From contig NW_022097996.1 in assembly GCF_002288925.2 (NCBI RefSeq), positions 8,006,451 through 8,070,450 of the forward strand: 64,000 nucleotides of DNA. Direction: 5' to 3'. The notes below the pieces were generated by a model that was not told where the DNA came from, searched no databases, and saw nothing but the letters and a program-made list of their open reading frames with translations. Of this stretch, positions 33,615 to 44,391 are shown in pieces; the first letter of the stretch is position 1; each line of letters starts with the position of its first letter. Source of the DNA: Delphinapterus leucas (Eukaryota; Chordata; Mammalia; Artiodactyla; Monodontidae). The translations under genes and the position numbers were made by a program.

Positions 33615-33850
33615 AAATTTGTTAAAGCCTCCCTCAGTGAATGTTAATTTGCCAAGTTTTGTGATACTTTTTACCAGAGCTGTGTTGGTGGGTATGTAAA
33701 ATTTATTATTTTTATCTTCTTAGTGGATTATTCAATTTATTATGAAATATTCCTTTTTGTCTTGTTTATTGCTTTTTTAAAATTCTGCTATGAAACTAGT
33801 ACTGATACACCTATTTCTTTTGGTATATCTTTCTCCCCCATCCATTCTCT
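33615..33850 (-). mobile_element. L1M fragment, antisense (right of LTR)
   Basis: 'ttattcaatttattatgaaatattcctttttgtcttgtttattg' and 'ctgatacacctatttcttttggtatatcttt' resemble reversed L1 ORF2 that should follow the left part. Confidence 0.65.
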
Positions 33851-33879
33851 GCACAGATGAACCCTCCATAGACCCAGCC

Positions 33880-34135
33880 TGGTGACCGTATAAAACCTTC
33901 TGTCCCTCTCTATCCCTCTAGTCTGCCAGCGTCTTATCCCCATTGTGTCTTACCTTTATACCACTCAAGTGTTTCTTGATTTGCTTATGGTCTGCCTCCC
34001 ACTTTTGAGTGTTAGCTTCGAGAGAGCAGAGGCGGTACTTGGTCCCATCCTCCCACCCCCATCTTCGTCTTAAACATCTTGCAGAGTCCTGGCATATAGT
34101 GGGCATTTTATGAATGTTGAATGAATGAATGGGGT
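33880..34135 (+). mobile_element. L2 LINE 3' end
   Basis: 'tgtgtcttacctttat', 'ttttgagtgttagcttcgagagagcagaggcggtacttgg' and 'gtcctggcatatagtgggcattttatgaatgttgaatgaatgaatg' form the L2 3' terminal region, including its short ATGA tail. Confidence 0.87.
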
Positions 34136-35160
34136 AATGGTTAGCATAAGAAGTGGTCAGCAGGAGGCCTTCATGAGGTTGGAGCGTCACTGGTATGTTT
34201 AAAAGCACGATTTTGGAGGGGGTGCAGTTGTTGGTGATGGGGCTGTGCACTGACCGCAGCAGTGGGTGGCTGAGGTTAGGGGCAGAAGGGGTGACTGGAG
34301 CCCCGGACTTGAAAGGCCCGATGGCTGGGATGGGTTTTCAATGTGGGCGTTGAAACCCCTGACAGATATCACAGGAGTCCTTTGGCTTTTATCGCAGGAA
34401 GGTGAAGGAAATGTTCACTCACGGGTGCTGGGCTCCCTGCACCCTTTGTGCTTCAGACTGTCTGTGGCCCTTAGTTTTGGAGGAACTCCTGGAAAGGAGG
34501 TTTTAATGTTCTCGGTCATAGTTTCTTCTTGGAACTAGAGAGGTGCTGCTCTGTTGCCTTCTACCGTGGAATGTGGCTGCGGGAAAGTCTGAGGCCAGCC
34601 TGATTTCTTTTCCTCCTGGTGGGGATTGCTTTTTCTCCCTGCATGCTTGAAGAAGTCTTCAGTTATAGCCTGTCTTTTCCTTTCTTTTGAGTTGAGAGCA
34701 TTGTATGTGAAAGAAGACGAAATGCAGCTGCGTTAGGTAATTGACCTGTGAGCCCCCTTAATTAAATCTTAAAGTGACTAGAACTCTTGTGTTTCTGAAT
34801 ATTTATTCCTTTACTTGTACGAGGCTCCTGGGCATTGGCAGAGATCAGAAGAACTATTCTAGGTCTGGGCTGCGTCTTCCTGCAGTCACTCAGCTCTCCA
34901 GGCCTCCTGTTGGATGGGCTCTGATTGTGACCTGAAGCCCAGACTGGCCGTGAACCAACAATTGTATTTCAACCAAGTACAATCAACATGATTCCATTCT
35001 AGAATTAATCCCTTCAGTCTGTCTAATAGGGCTCCCCAGTGTTAGAATCCGATTTTTCTCTAACAGTAAGACCTTTGGTTAGTTACACACCTTCTGAAAT
35101 TGCACTCAATTGGGTTTAGAATCTAGGAGGACTTAGGACCCTAGAATTTCCTTCGGGGCT
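34136..35160. other. non-coding stretch, no recognised element
   Basis: No supported gene. The 90-codon frame at 34266-34538 on the plus strand has no recognisable domain or splice context. Confidence 0.45.
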
Positions 35161-35164
35161 CAGA

Positions 35165-35385
35165 GGCGGCAGGGTATAGTGGATGGAGTATGGGCTTTGA
35201 AGTCAGCCCCCCCTGAGGTCAAGCTGCAGAGGTGCCTCTGATTAATTTGATTCAGCACAAGTTGCTTGGCATAATGGGATAGTGCTTGGATGTTATGAAG
35301 AATGCAGATAATATTCGTAAACTATGTTGCACGGTATCTGCCATAGAGTTGGTTAAGTGATCATAGTTTTTATCAGTATTTTGTT
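35165..35385 (+). mobile_element. MIR SINE, forward
   Basis: 'gcagggtatagtggatggagtatgggctttgaagtcag' is the tRNA-derived head. 'cacaagttgcttggcataatggg' and 'gatgttatgaagaatgcag' follow, then 'gcacggtatctgccatagag', completing the MIR order. Confidence 0.75.
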
Positions 35386-35945
35386 AATTTGTGTAGCTGT
35401 TGCATATTGAGTTTTAAGGACATTTAAATTTGAACACGTTAAATCTAGTTAGTGCTACTTCTAGATGGCTAGTCTTAGTGTTTTTCGTCGATGTAAGCAA
35501 ATTACTGTAGTCAAACTCTAGTTTGTTAACCTGTGTTAATTGCGATTAAACTTTGAGATGGCATGATAGTTGGCCAGCTCCCTGTTTTATCTCCTGCGCA
35601 CTTGGGGCTCTTTAGCTTATGGCTTTAGGAAAGTGGCCTGTTTTATCTCAGGTAATGTTTCTTCAGCCCCTCTCAATGGCAACACTCTCAAGGTCGTTTT
35701 GAGCACAGTGTTAAATCATTGACTGGGGCACCGGCGATAATCTTACGTATGACTCATGACAAGTTAGGTCATCATAGAAGCCAAAGGAGGACAGTTTGCT
35801 GGTGTGTCTTGACTTGGAGCCTCTTCTCTCCATCCTTATAAGACTAGCTCTTCAAAATATTTTTAGCTGCCTCCCTGAGACCTGTATTCATCGTTGGCCT
35901 CCCAGTCTGAGCATATCCCCTATTGGTCCTAACAGAAAAGATGGT
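35386..35945. other. non-coding stretch, no recognised element
   Basis: Nothing nameable. Confidence 0.45.
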
Positions 35946-35949
35946 TAAT

Positions 35950-36125
35950 TTTTTATGCCTAGCACTTTACGAAGTATTTTTATTGTCATTATCTCAGTTA
36001 ATCCTCACAACAGTCCAGTGAAGGATCTTCCTTTTACACATGAAAAGAAACCCCAGAAGTCTGCAGAGTTGAAGAGACTTGCTCCAGACCATGTGGTTTA
36101 GTGAAATGACCCAACTCACCCACAT
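35950..36125 (-). mobile_element. MIR SINE, reverse orientation
   Basis: 'cctagcactttacgaagtatttttattgtcattatctcagttaatcctcacaacagtccagtgaagga' and 'agagttgaagagacttgctccagaccatgtggttt' are reversed MIR. Confidence 0.88.
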
Positions 36126-36234
36126 ACAGTGGTGTTGACACAAGGTTTTGTGTTGTCCTAAACTGCCTGAGTGAGATTCTGTTTCAAATAATATAAAATA
36201 AAATCCTGTGTGGGGGGTGTTTTTTTGGGGGGGG

Positions 36235-36690
36235 AGGGGTGAAATTCACATAACATAAAATTAACCATTTCAGAGAGAACAGTTCAGTGGCATGTAGTAT
36301 GTTCAGTGTGGAGCAGCCATTACCACTACCCAGTTCCAAAACATTTTCATTGCCCTAAAAGAAAACCTATTTTCCCTTCCCCCAGCCCCTGGCAGCCATC
36401 AATTTACATTCTGTATCTATGAATTTACCTATTCTGAATATCTTATACAAATGTGATCTTTGTGTTTGGTTTCTTTCACTTAGCATAATGTTCTCAAGGC
36501 TCATCCACATGTAGCATTGTATCAGTACTTCATTCCTTTTTATACCTGAATTATATTCCATTGTATGGAGTTACTACATTTTATTTAACCATTTATCTGT
36601 TGATGGACAGTTGGGCTATTTCCACCTTTTGGCTGTTGTGAATAGCGCTGCTGTGAACATGCATGTACATATTTCTATTCTGTTACACAG
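36235..36690 (-). mobile_element. L1M 3' fragment, antisense
   Basis: 'aaattcacataacataaaattaaccattt', 'acagttcagtggcatgtagtatgttcag', 'cattgtatggagttactacatttt', 'ctgttgatggacagttgggctatttcc' and 'gctgctgtgaacatgcatgtac' are reversed L1M. Confidence 0.9.
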
Positions 36691-36697
36691 CACTTCA

Positions 36698-36800
36698 TGC
36701 TCCTAGGTATTTACCCAGGGAAACCATATGTCCTTGAAAAGATTTGTATAGGAATGTTCATAACAGCTTTATTCATAATAGCCCAAAGTTGGAAGTATTC
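36698..36800 (+). mobile_element. L1M fragment, forward, adjoining the antisense one
   Basis: 'ctaggtatttacccagggaaaccatatgtccttgaaaagatttgtataggaatgttcataacagctttattcataatagcccaaa' is forward L1M sequence ('tacccaaaaga...ttcatagcagctttattcataatagcc'). It directly follows an antisense L1M fragment. Confidence 0.85.
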
Positions 36801-36965
36801 CGAATCTTGATTGGGGTCTTGGTTATATAGTGGATATACTTATTGAATTGAAACCTAAGATCTGTTTAATTTCACTATACATGAACTTCACTTTATTTTT
36901 AAAGAGAAAGAGAATAGGGCAACCCATGAACCTTAATTAGAAAAAAAAAATTCTGGCTGCTGTAT

Positions 36966-37344
36966 TGTTTTAGTCTGTTTGGGCTGCTGTAATAAAGTAC
37001 CACAGACTGGGTGGCTTCTGAACAACAGAAATTTGGTTCTTATAGTTCTGGAGGCTGGAAGTCCAGGATCAGGGTGGCGGCATGGTTGCGTTTTGATGAG
37101 GGTCCTCTTCCTGTTTCATAGTGGGAGCTTTTTCCTTGTGTCCTTGTTCCTTTTCCTTGTGATGGAAGGGGTGAGGGAGCTCTCTGAGGTCTTCTTTTAT
37201 AAGAGCACTAATCCCCTTCGTGAGGGTTCCACCCTCAGGACCTAATCGCTTCCCAAGGGCCCCATCTACTAATACTGTCACCTTTGAGGGTTAGGATTTC
37301 AACATAATGAATTCTGGGGAGACACAAACATTTAGACCATAGCA
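36966..37344 (-). mobile_element. MaLR-type (MST/MLT1-like) solo LTR, reverse
   Basis: The plus strand runs from TGTTTTAGTCTGTTTGGGCTG to GACCATAGCA. Its reverse complement starts with the MaLR LTR opening and includes 'cctgagggtggaaccctcacgaagg' and the 'ataagaaccaaatttctgttgttc' end region. The adjacent 5 bases (TGTAT left, TATAT right) may be a decayed target duplication. No internal region is present. Confidence 0.86.
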
Positions 37345-37349
37345 TATAT

Positions 37350-38300
37350 TAATATAGGGGGATAAGAGTGGAAGCAGATCAGTTAGCAGTATGGCTTGGC
37401 TCAAGATGGTATCAGTGGAGCTGGTAAGTGTTCAGATTCTAGGTCTATTTTGAAGGTAGCACTAATTGGGTCTGCTGATGGATACGATGGTGGATTCGAG
37501 GAGAAGAAAGTTGTCAGGGGTGATGCTAAGGTTTTGGATGGGATGGAGTTGCCGTATACTGAGCTGAGGAAGACTGAGGAGCAGGCTTATAGGGAAATCA
37601 GGGATTTGGTTGGGGACATGCAGAGGCACCTGCCTGACATCTAAGAGAAGGGATGGAATAGGCAGTTGTGATCTAGGAGGTGGCAGTTGAGGGCTCTGAT
37701 CTAGGCTGGAATGTAAAATTTGGAGTTTTCAGCACAGATGGTGATCCAAGTCCTGAGACTGAAGGGCTTTCCCAAAGGAGTAAATGTAGACAGTGAAGCC
37801 TGAGAACTGAATCCTGAGGCACTTTTAACTTTTAGGGTTAGGGAGACGAGAGGAATCCAGCAAAGGGCAGTGAGAAGGCCTGGCCAGTAGGGTGGAAGGA
37901 AAACCAGAATACTATGGTGTCTTGAAAGTCAAGTGTGGAAAGTGTTTCATGGAAAAAGATTCATCATCTTGGCTAAATAAGATGAGTACCAGGAATTGAC
38001 TGTTAAATTTAGTTGCACAAAGATTACTGATGACCTTGATGAGAAGTTTCTGCGGTATGTTAAGGGCGAGCACCTGGTATGTGAGCTCTGGAGAAGATGG
38101 GAGGAAGGTGATTGGAGGCGGTGCGTGTGATGGGGAAAATTGCAGCTCGTTTGTGTGCTTATAGAAATGATCCACAGAGAGGAAAAATTTGATGAAGCAG
38201 GAGAGAGGGGAGCTAGAGCTAGAGCTGCAGCCTCAAGTTGGTAAGAGAAGGGAAGAGGCCAGAGGCTGAAGTGAAGAAATGGCAATTAACCCAGACCAAC
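37350..38300 (-). mobile_element. L2 LINE ORF2 relic, antisense
   Basis: The reverse strand preserves a recognisable trace of the L2 reverse-transcriptase domain. In the frame at 37912-38175, the residues LIKVISNLCATKFNSQFLVL align with the L2 segment just before the catalytic aspartates. The plus strand shows matching landmarks: 'tgaggcacttttaact', 'aaagggcagtgagaaggcctggccagt', 'aagtgtttcatgg'. Frameshifts and stops break it throughout. L2-like sequence may continue, more weakly, to about 38900 ('agagtatatgggcaagccgcaagtcattgggtagagg'). Confidence 0.82.
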
Positions 38301-39335
38301 GGGAGGGAGAGGAGAGTATATGGGCAAGCCGCAAGTCATTGGGTAGAGGATGAGGGGAGATGGGTCTGTTGGTTTCCGTTTGCTGAGCGAAACAGGAAGC
38401 GACCGCTATCAGCGGAGAGTGAGGGTTGGGGAAGGAAGGTTTTCAGGGTTGCAGAGAGGGAGGGTGTGAAATAATTACCTGGGAAAGTGGAATCGGTGGA
38501 TTAAGGAAATGTAGTTTGATTAAGGGGCAGCTGTAAGGGGCCATTTGAAGTTAGTGGTGGAGGTTTTTCTCCTACCATGTTAAACTGTTCTTGGGCTGGC
38601 ATGAAGTAGGCAGAAAGTTGGGTATTAGAGTGTTGGGTTTTTGCTAGCTGGGGTACCATTGAGATGAGAGAGGGGAGGGGCGAGAGTGTATTCAAAGGGA
38701 GTGATTACAATGATGGATTGTAAGGTCTACACTAGGACGTGAGGATCAGGACAGGGTATGGATAATGAAAAGGTGGTAGGAACAATGAGTTGAAGGATCC
38801 ATCAGGGTTGGGGAATTGTTGGCGCTGGCATCTCCAGGAGGAGGTAAGCAGCAGTCAGGACCACTGCGGTGGAAGATTCGGTGGTGGGCATAGGGCGTTT
38901 GAAATTGAGATGACGGGAAAGGTTGCAATTGTTTGGTAATGACAGAGTTTAGGGTATGATTAATAAACTCAGTAGCTTGTTTCCATCCTTGGCATATTTC
39001 CTATTTTTAATAGGAAAAACTCAATAAAGCATTTAGATTCCCTTTTATATATTAACTTCATTCTGGCTAATTTGTCCTGTATTAATTGGTACAGTGTTAA
39101 GGCTTTAGTGATTGCTTAACCCATGTTTTCTTTTCTCCTCCATTGATAAATCAAACATCTGCCATTTTGTGTGTGAAAACTGAAATAGAAAAATGCAGTC
39201 TGATTCTAGTATGAGCTATGCATGGAAGTAGCCATGTCCTCCTTAGTTAATAGTATTGAAGTTTCAAGATAAGTTGAATTTTTCCACCAAATTTAAAATG
39301 GCTAACATAAAATCAGTGGTGAGACTACAGTACAG
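38301..39335. other. non-coding purine-rich stretch, possible further L2
   Basis: It is strongly G/A-rich to about 38960, consistent with continuation of antisense L2, but I cannot align it with confidence. Open frames in both directions here are by-products of composition. After 38960 it is AT-rich and unrecognised. Confidence 0.4.
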
Positions 39336-39341
39336 TAGCTC

Positions 39342-39720
39342 TGTGGTAGGCAGAAACATGATCTTCCAATGGTGTCACATCCTAATCCCCAGAAACTGTA
39401 AGTATGTTACCTCACGTTGCAGAATGGACTTCACAGATGTAATTAAGGATTTGGAGATGGCGTGGTTATCCTGGATTAGCTAAGTGGGGTATGTAATCTA
39501 AGGGTGCCTGACGAGTGGAAGGAGGAGGCTGGAGGGTCAGAGGCAGAGGGATTTGAAGACGCTGCACTGTGGCTGACGCTGGCTTTGAAGGTGGAGGGAG
39601 GGGCCGTGAGCCTGCGAATGCATGTGATGCGGTCTCTAGAAGTTCCCCTAGAGCCTCCAGAAGGAGGCGTTGGCCTTGAACTCCATCAGCATGACTCCAG
39701 CGTCTATAAAACAGACTAAC
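39342..39720 (+). mobile_element. MLT1-type LTR, forward, 3' truncated
   Basis: It starts TGTGGTAGGCAGAAACATG and follows MLT1 order: 'gtcacatcctaatccccagaaactgtaagtatgttacc', 'gacttcacagatgtaattaaggatttggagatgg', 'atcctggattagc', 'ggaggaggctggagggtcagaggcagag', 'cccctagagcctccagaaggaggcg'. The usual poly(A)-signal end is missing or decayed. Open frames at 39256-39719 overlap it and are not genes. Confidence 0.86.
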
Positions 39721-39897
39721 TTGCAGGCCAGCTGAGCTTGATCATAGCCCCATGGGGTGGGGTACATTATATCTAATTAAGAAGTGGGACTGTCAGGAGG
39801 GGGGTTGGTTAGTCAGATAACGGAGGCAGTTTTTAACACTGTTTATTCAAACACCAATCAGAGTAGCCCCATCTGCTGCTCAGTTGTACTAGAGCAA

Positions 39898-40255
39898 TAA
39901 CCCTGTGGTGGAGAATGACACACAAGACTGTTTACCCTGAGGTTTTTAAATATATATAACTGTTTTAAAATATATACATTAGACAATATTATATATAATA
40001 TCTATATATAGATAATATATATATTATAAATAACCCTGTGGTGGAGAATGACACACAAGACTGTTTACCCCGAGGTGTTTAAATATTACATTAGACAATA
40101 TTATATATAATATCTATATATAGATAATATATATATTATAAATAACCCTGTGGTGGAGAATGACACACAAGACTGTTTACCCTGAGGTGTTTAAATATAT
40201 ACATTAGACAATATTATATATAATATCTCTATATAGATGATACATATATTATAAA
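39898..40255. repeat. three-copy AT-rich palindromic minisatellite
   Basis: Three tandem copies start TAACCCTGTGGTGGAGAATG at 39898, 40031 and 40143, with lengths 133, 112 and 113. Copy 1 carries about 21 extra bases (ATATATAACTGTTTTAAAAT region). Copies 2 and 3 are nearly identical. Each unit joins a 50-bp mixed-composition part to an AT-only part whose halves (ATTATATATAATATC... / ...GATAATATATATATTAT) are largely self-complementary. Confidence 0.96.
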
Positions 40256-41146
40256 TATGTGTTAGATATTCTTTTGCTTAGATTTCTGTGCTCACTAAGC
40301 AAATGCTTGGTTGTGACTTGGCTTCCCGTGCTGCACGTCTACGTGGAAAGAGCTCACTGAGCAGATGATTCAATTATCTGGTTCCCTTTGATTAGTATAT
40401 GGGTTTCCAATATGGTTTGTCTGTGGACAGGCATGGGTGAAAATACATTGGCCAGAGGGCTCTCATTTCTCTTGGTCCCCTTGGCTGTTGTAATTTTCAC
40501 TTAACATTGCTGAATTGGTATTCTGGTTTGAGTTAGTCCGTTGAAAGTCAGTCGGTCCCTGGGAGATGGCTGCACTCGATACACTTAACGATCATTTTGC
40601 TGACCCTGAGAGGATTAGTCTCTGGATCTTGAAAACTCAACAAGCTAATCTAACCCCAGAAGGCTTGTGTGAGACATAAGATGTTTTCGCCAGGTGACAT
40701 AGCCCTGCTTCTTCAAAGCTGAGAGATAAACATGAGCGAACTTTGCTTAAATCTGAATTTCTGTAATTGAAAACCAGGAAAGAGGCAAACACGTTAGTTT
40801 TCAGAATCAAGATAATTGCAACACCTGGATAGGTTGGAAAAATAGGCCAAAAGTAAGGTGAAATATAGCATAACCAAGTGTAGAGTTTTGTACCATATCA
40901 TTTTTTGAAAAAATTCGAAGTGTTGGTTGTAAGAAGATAAAGTTTATTGGAAGCCAGGAGAAGGATGGTACCAGAGAAGCAACATGATGTTAGATGGTAT
41001 TGATAGAAGTGTGGTATTAAGTGCATGGGAGGTAATTAGCGTGTTGTACTGGTACAAAACAGTTTAAGAGGATCGTGGGCATTTTATGAGGGCATTGGCA
41101 AACTGCAGAGCGATCAAGATGGTAACCATGTAGATATGAAGTCATG
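40256..41146. other. non-coding stretch, no recognised element
   Basis: No gene or named repeat is seen. Confidence 0.45.
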
Positions 41147-41148
41147 TA

Positions 41149-41473
41149 CAGTCAGCCCTCTGTACCTGTGGGTTCTGCATCCACAGATTCAACCAATCTT
41201 GGATCAAAAATATTAGGAAAATTCCAGAAAGTTCCAAAAAGCAAAACTTGAATTTGCTGCCTACTAGCAACTATTCATATAGCATTTACATTGTATTAGG
41301 TATTATGAGTAATCTAGAGATGACTTAAAGTGTATGAGAGGATGTGCTTAGGTTATATGCAAATACTGTGCCCTTTATATAAGGTACTTGAGCATGTGCT
41401 GATTTTGGTATCCATGGGGGAGTAGGGGGGAGGGTCCTGGAACCAATCCCCCATGGATACCGAGGGACAACTG
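41149..41473 (+). mobile_element. complete MER2-type Tigger MITE
   Basis: This 325-bp element starts CAGTCAGCCCTCTGTACC and ends GATACCGAGGGACAACTG, the inverted terminal repeats of MER2/Tigger1-derived non-autonomous elements. It is flanked on both sides by TA (41147-41148 and 41474-41475), the pogo/Tigger target duplication. Internal landmarks 'aaaatattaggaaaattccagaaagttcc' and 'gtattaggtattatgagtaatctagagatgac' agree. It is non-coding. Confidence 0.92.
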
Positions 41474-41654
41474 TAGACAGAAATGGGAATATTTAACCTA
41501 GAGAAGAAGTTAGGGTTGAGGAGGAGGTGAACATAATAGTGTTTTTCATATACAGAATTTGTAGTACAGTTAAGGAACAGCTTTCTCCAGTTAGATCTAG
41601 AGGTTAGAACTAGTGCCAGTAGGTAGACATTAACTGAAAGACAAGTTTTTGATG

Positions 41655-42180
41655 CCATACACCCGTACCAAATGTTGGATCACCTATACATATCCCTGCC
41701 CTTTCTCCCTCCCTTCCTCCTAAGGGAACCTTGATTTTGTCTCTGTAATCTACCCTCTCTGTGGAGGTTTGTCTTTCAAGACAGGCAGACCCCAGCTTCA
41801 GAGGGGCAAATCATGATTGGTCTTAGCCAATCATGATAGACCCCTTTTCCTTATTGGTGACTGGCCAGATGTAGTTCTGGTCAGTAAGATGTGTGCCAGC
41901 TGTCTTCAGACACAAGCATTCCTCTCTGATAAAAAGATTCAGCAGGGAAGAAATAATCTTCTTACACTGGACATTGTTATATCTGCATGTGAAGCCTGGA
42001 ATGATAGGTGCCATCTTGAAACCATAAGGAGAGCTAAACCAGTGAGCTAGTGGCAGAGTGAAAAGAAGAATGTAGCCTTTGGTGATACTGAACCACTGAA
42101 ATAACAAACCTTGGAGAGACATGACCTCAGGACTTCTTATTATTGAACAATAAAAACAGATGAGTTATTAATATATCCTG
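41655..42180 (+). mobile_element. ancient LTR-like repeat, family uncertain
   Basis: The stretch 'ctctctgataaaaagattcagcagggaag', 'ctggacattgttatatctgcatgtgaagcctggaatgataggtgccatcttgaaaccataagg' and 'ttattattgaacaataaaaac' resembles a dispersed mammalian repeat, LTR-like in layout, with the end containing an AATAAA signal (42150). I cannot name the subfamily. It includes a perfect hairpin with two opposed CCAAT boxes (41810-41837). Confidence 0.5.
41810..41837. repeat. perfect 11-bp inverted repeat with 6-nt loop
   Basis: ATCATGATTGG, TCTTAG, CCAATCATGAT: the two arms are exact reverse complements. Each arm holds a CCAAT pentamer, one on each strand. Confidence 0.97.
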
Positions 42181-42229
42181 ATATTGCTGATTTTTCCTGA
42201 ATTGTATAGGACCAAAATGATGCCCAACA

Positions 42230-42400
42230 GAGCTGCTCTGAAATGAGAAGGATTATTTTCCAAGGAAGCAGTCTTTTTGTCTTTGGAGATATTTAAGCAA
42301 AAGTTGAGTGAACATTTGATAGACTTGGGATTCCAGCACTGGTGAAAATTTGGACTAGTTGACTTTAGCTCCTTCCTAATTAAAAGATTCAGGCTTTACC
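42230..42400. mobile_element. L3/CR1-type LINE remnant
   Basis: 'tttggagatatttaagcaaaagttgagtgaacatttgatagacttgggattccagcactgg...tggactagttgactttagctcctt' parallels the well-conserved CR1/L3 3' segment ('ctggaagtattcaagcagaggctggatgaccac ... ggactagatgacct'). Confidence 0.7.
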
Positions 42401-43879
42401 GTTCTAAAAACAAAATAGAGAAGCAATCCGCAGTTCAGACAGAAGAAGTTGGGACTCACTTAGCTTCTCCATTTGGTGCCCTCTTAGCTCTCCTAGCATC
42501 TCTACTGTCCTGAGGGATGAATGTGGAACATTGTTTCTCATCATCCTGGATAGCCCATGATCTGCTGCTTTATATTGATAGCTTCCAGAGGGAAGGAAAT
42601 AGGACACAATTGTGTTTTAGTGTAAAAGACCTTTTCTGTTGTTTAGATGCGCTGACTTATGGAGAGAAGAAAGTATCTCAGAGTAGATATTAGAAGTTTT
42701 GTTTTATTGTAGTAAAATCTTTTAGCTTAGTTTTTTTCCTTTTGGAAAATGGACCACTTACTCCAGTGTTATTAATAGAGGATGTTGTAGAGACACAATG
42801 AAATGATAATACATTGGAAAATAGTTATAGTGGTAGGCATTTATTAGAAATGTTTTCTGCTATTTGAATAGTTTATAAGTCTTTATTAAATTGAGGCCAA
42901 AATAAGTAGCTCATTATTAAATTGATATCCCTGAATTTCAAGATGATAGTGAGAAGCTAAGTGATTTTAAAAACAGAAATGAATACAAATGACTCTACCT
43001 TTATTCATTATGGACATTATCAGAAACACTAGAGTTAAGTCCTTCTCAGTGTTTAACTGGATTGTCTTACTGTATTTTAGAAATAAAGGCAAAAAAAGGT
43101 TTTAATTCAGGTTTCAATTTCACCAAAGGTCGTATAGAAAGAGAGGATTGTCCACATATTATTGTGAAGTTTCTTTTTGAACTTAGTTTTTATTTTCTCA
43201 TAAAGCATGTTTGGCTTATGCTATCAGGAAAATTAATTAACATTTATAGTTACGTTAAAAAAATGACAATCTTCTCTTACACATTACCACAACATTTCAG
43301 AAGCTATAAGAATGACTCAAGAGTAGACAAGTTTGATTTCTGGAATTGTGACACAACTGGTAGTTTTGGGAGCTTCTCGTTTTTCTTCTCATTTTAGACT
43401 TCTGTTTCATTAACTTTCCCAAGACCCACTCTGATATTAAAACTTTTTCCTGTCCAACCCCGGATTCCTCCCTCTCCTTGCCTAACAGGATATTTTTGAA
43501 CCACGGCTAACCCTGGGCACTTAGTCAATAAGGGAAAAGTTGTCTGTGGTCTTTTCTGTCCCTCTTCACGTTGCAGATTTCAGATAAAATATATAGGGCT
43601 CTTGTCTTCCTGCTCTTGGGCAGCCATATTGATCTTTCTTGGGTATTGATAGATGCCAGATCTTCTTCATGATGCCTTTCACCAAAATATAGCAATTCTA
43701 TGTTTCCTGCCTACTGTGCTCCTGTCTGTTCGGTGGTGATTAATCTCATTTTCAGCCATGAACTGAGTTAATACATGTTAGCTTGTTAACCCTTCACCCC
43801 TTTATTTAAAAGCAAACGGACCTGGGAATGCCTGGAGATACATTTTGGCCTTGATATGCCCTGTGAATTGTGCCCTGGA
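42401..43879. other. non-coding stretch, no recognised element
   Basis: Nothing nameable. The 111-codon frame at 43062-43397 has an F/S-rich C-terminus and no domain I recognise. Confidence 0.45.
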
Positions 43880-44160
43880 CGCCAGTGTCCTCTGTGGGCG
43901 CCTGCTGCACTGAGAGGTGGCGCTTCTCCTGCCTTTCCCCCACCCTTGCTGCTGGGAGCAGTGCTAGTTGCCCTGCGTCCTGTCTTCAGCTCAATACGTA
44001 GGGCTGGCTTCCTGGGCCAGCGACCTGTGCAGTTGAACAGGGCCCCGCACTTGACTTAATGTTTTCCTGTTGCCATCCTGAAATTCTTAACTTTTTTTTT
44101 TATAAGGGCCCTGCATTCTTATTATGCACTAGGCCCTGGAAATTATATAACTTTCTCATC
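43880..44160. repeat. suspected ancient dispersed repeat, GC-rich
   Basis: 'gttgaacagggccccgcacttgacttaatgttttcctgttgccatcctgaaattcttaac' followed by 'aagggccctgcattcttattatgcactaggccctggaaattatataac' resembles a dispersed mammalian repeat I have seen but cannot name. The 67-codon frame overlapping it (43856-44059) is therefore not a gene candidate. Confidence 0.4.
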
Positions 44161-44391
44161 AATAAGCTTTGAACTCATTGCCTGCTTTCTCTCCTCCATT
44201 TGCTTCCAGCTTTCCCTGTGGGCTTTCTGTGCTGCCTCATAGCTTCTGCTCTCCCCACTTACTTCACCCCCCAGCCCATGTACGACTACCTCACATAGTG
44301 GAATCTGCAGGAAACATAAAGTCTGAATTACCTAGTAACTGTCTAGCTGGTATCTGTCAAGGCTGCCTGTTAAGATCCTCACAGCTGTTTT

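Noticed and set aside
37396..37644. 82-codon plus-strand frame (37396-37644) rich in charged residues
   Set aside because: It is antisense to L2 ORF2. The purine-rich strand of L2 often gives such frames.
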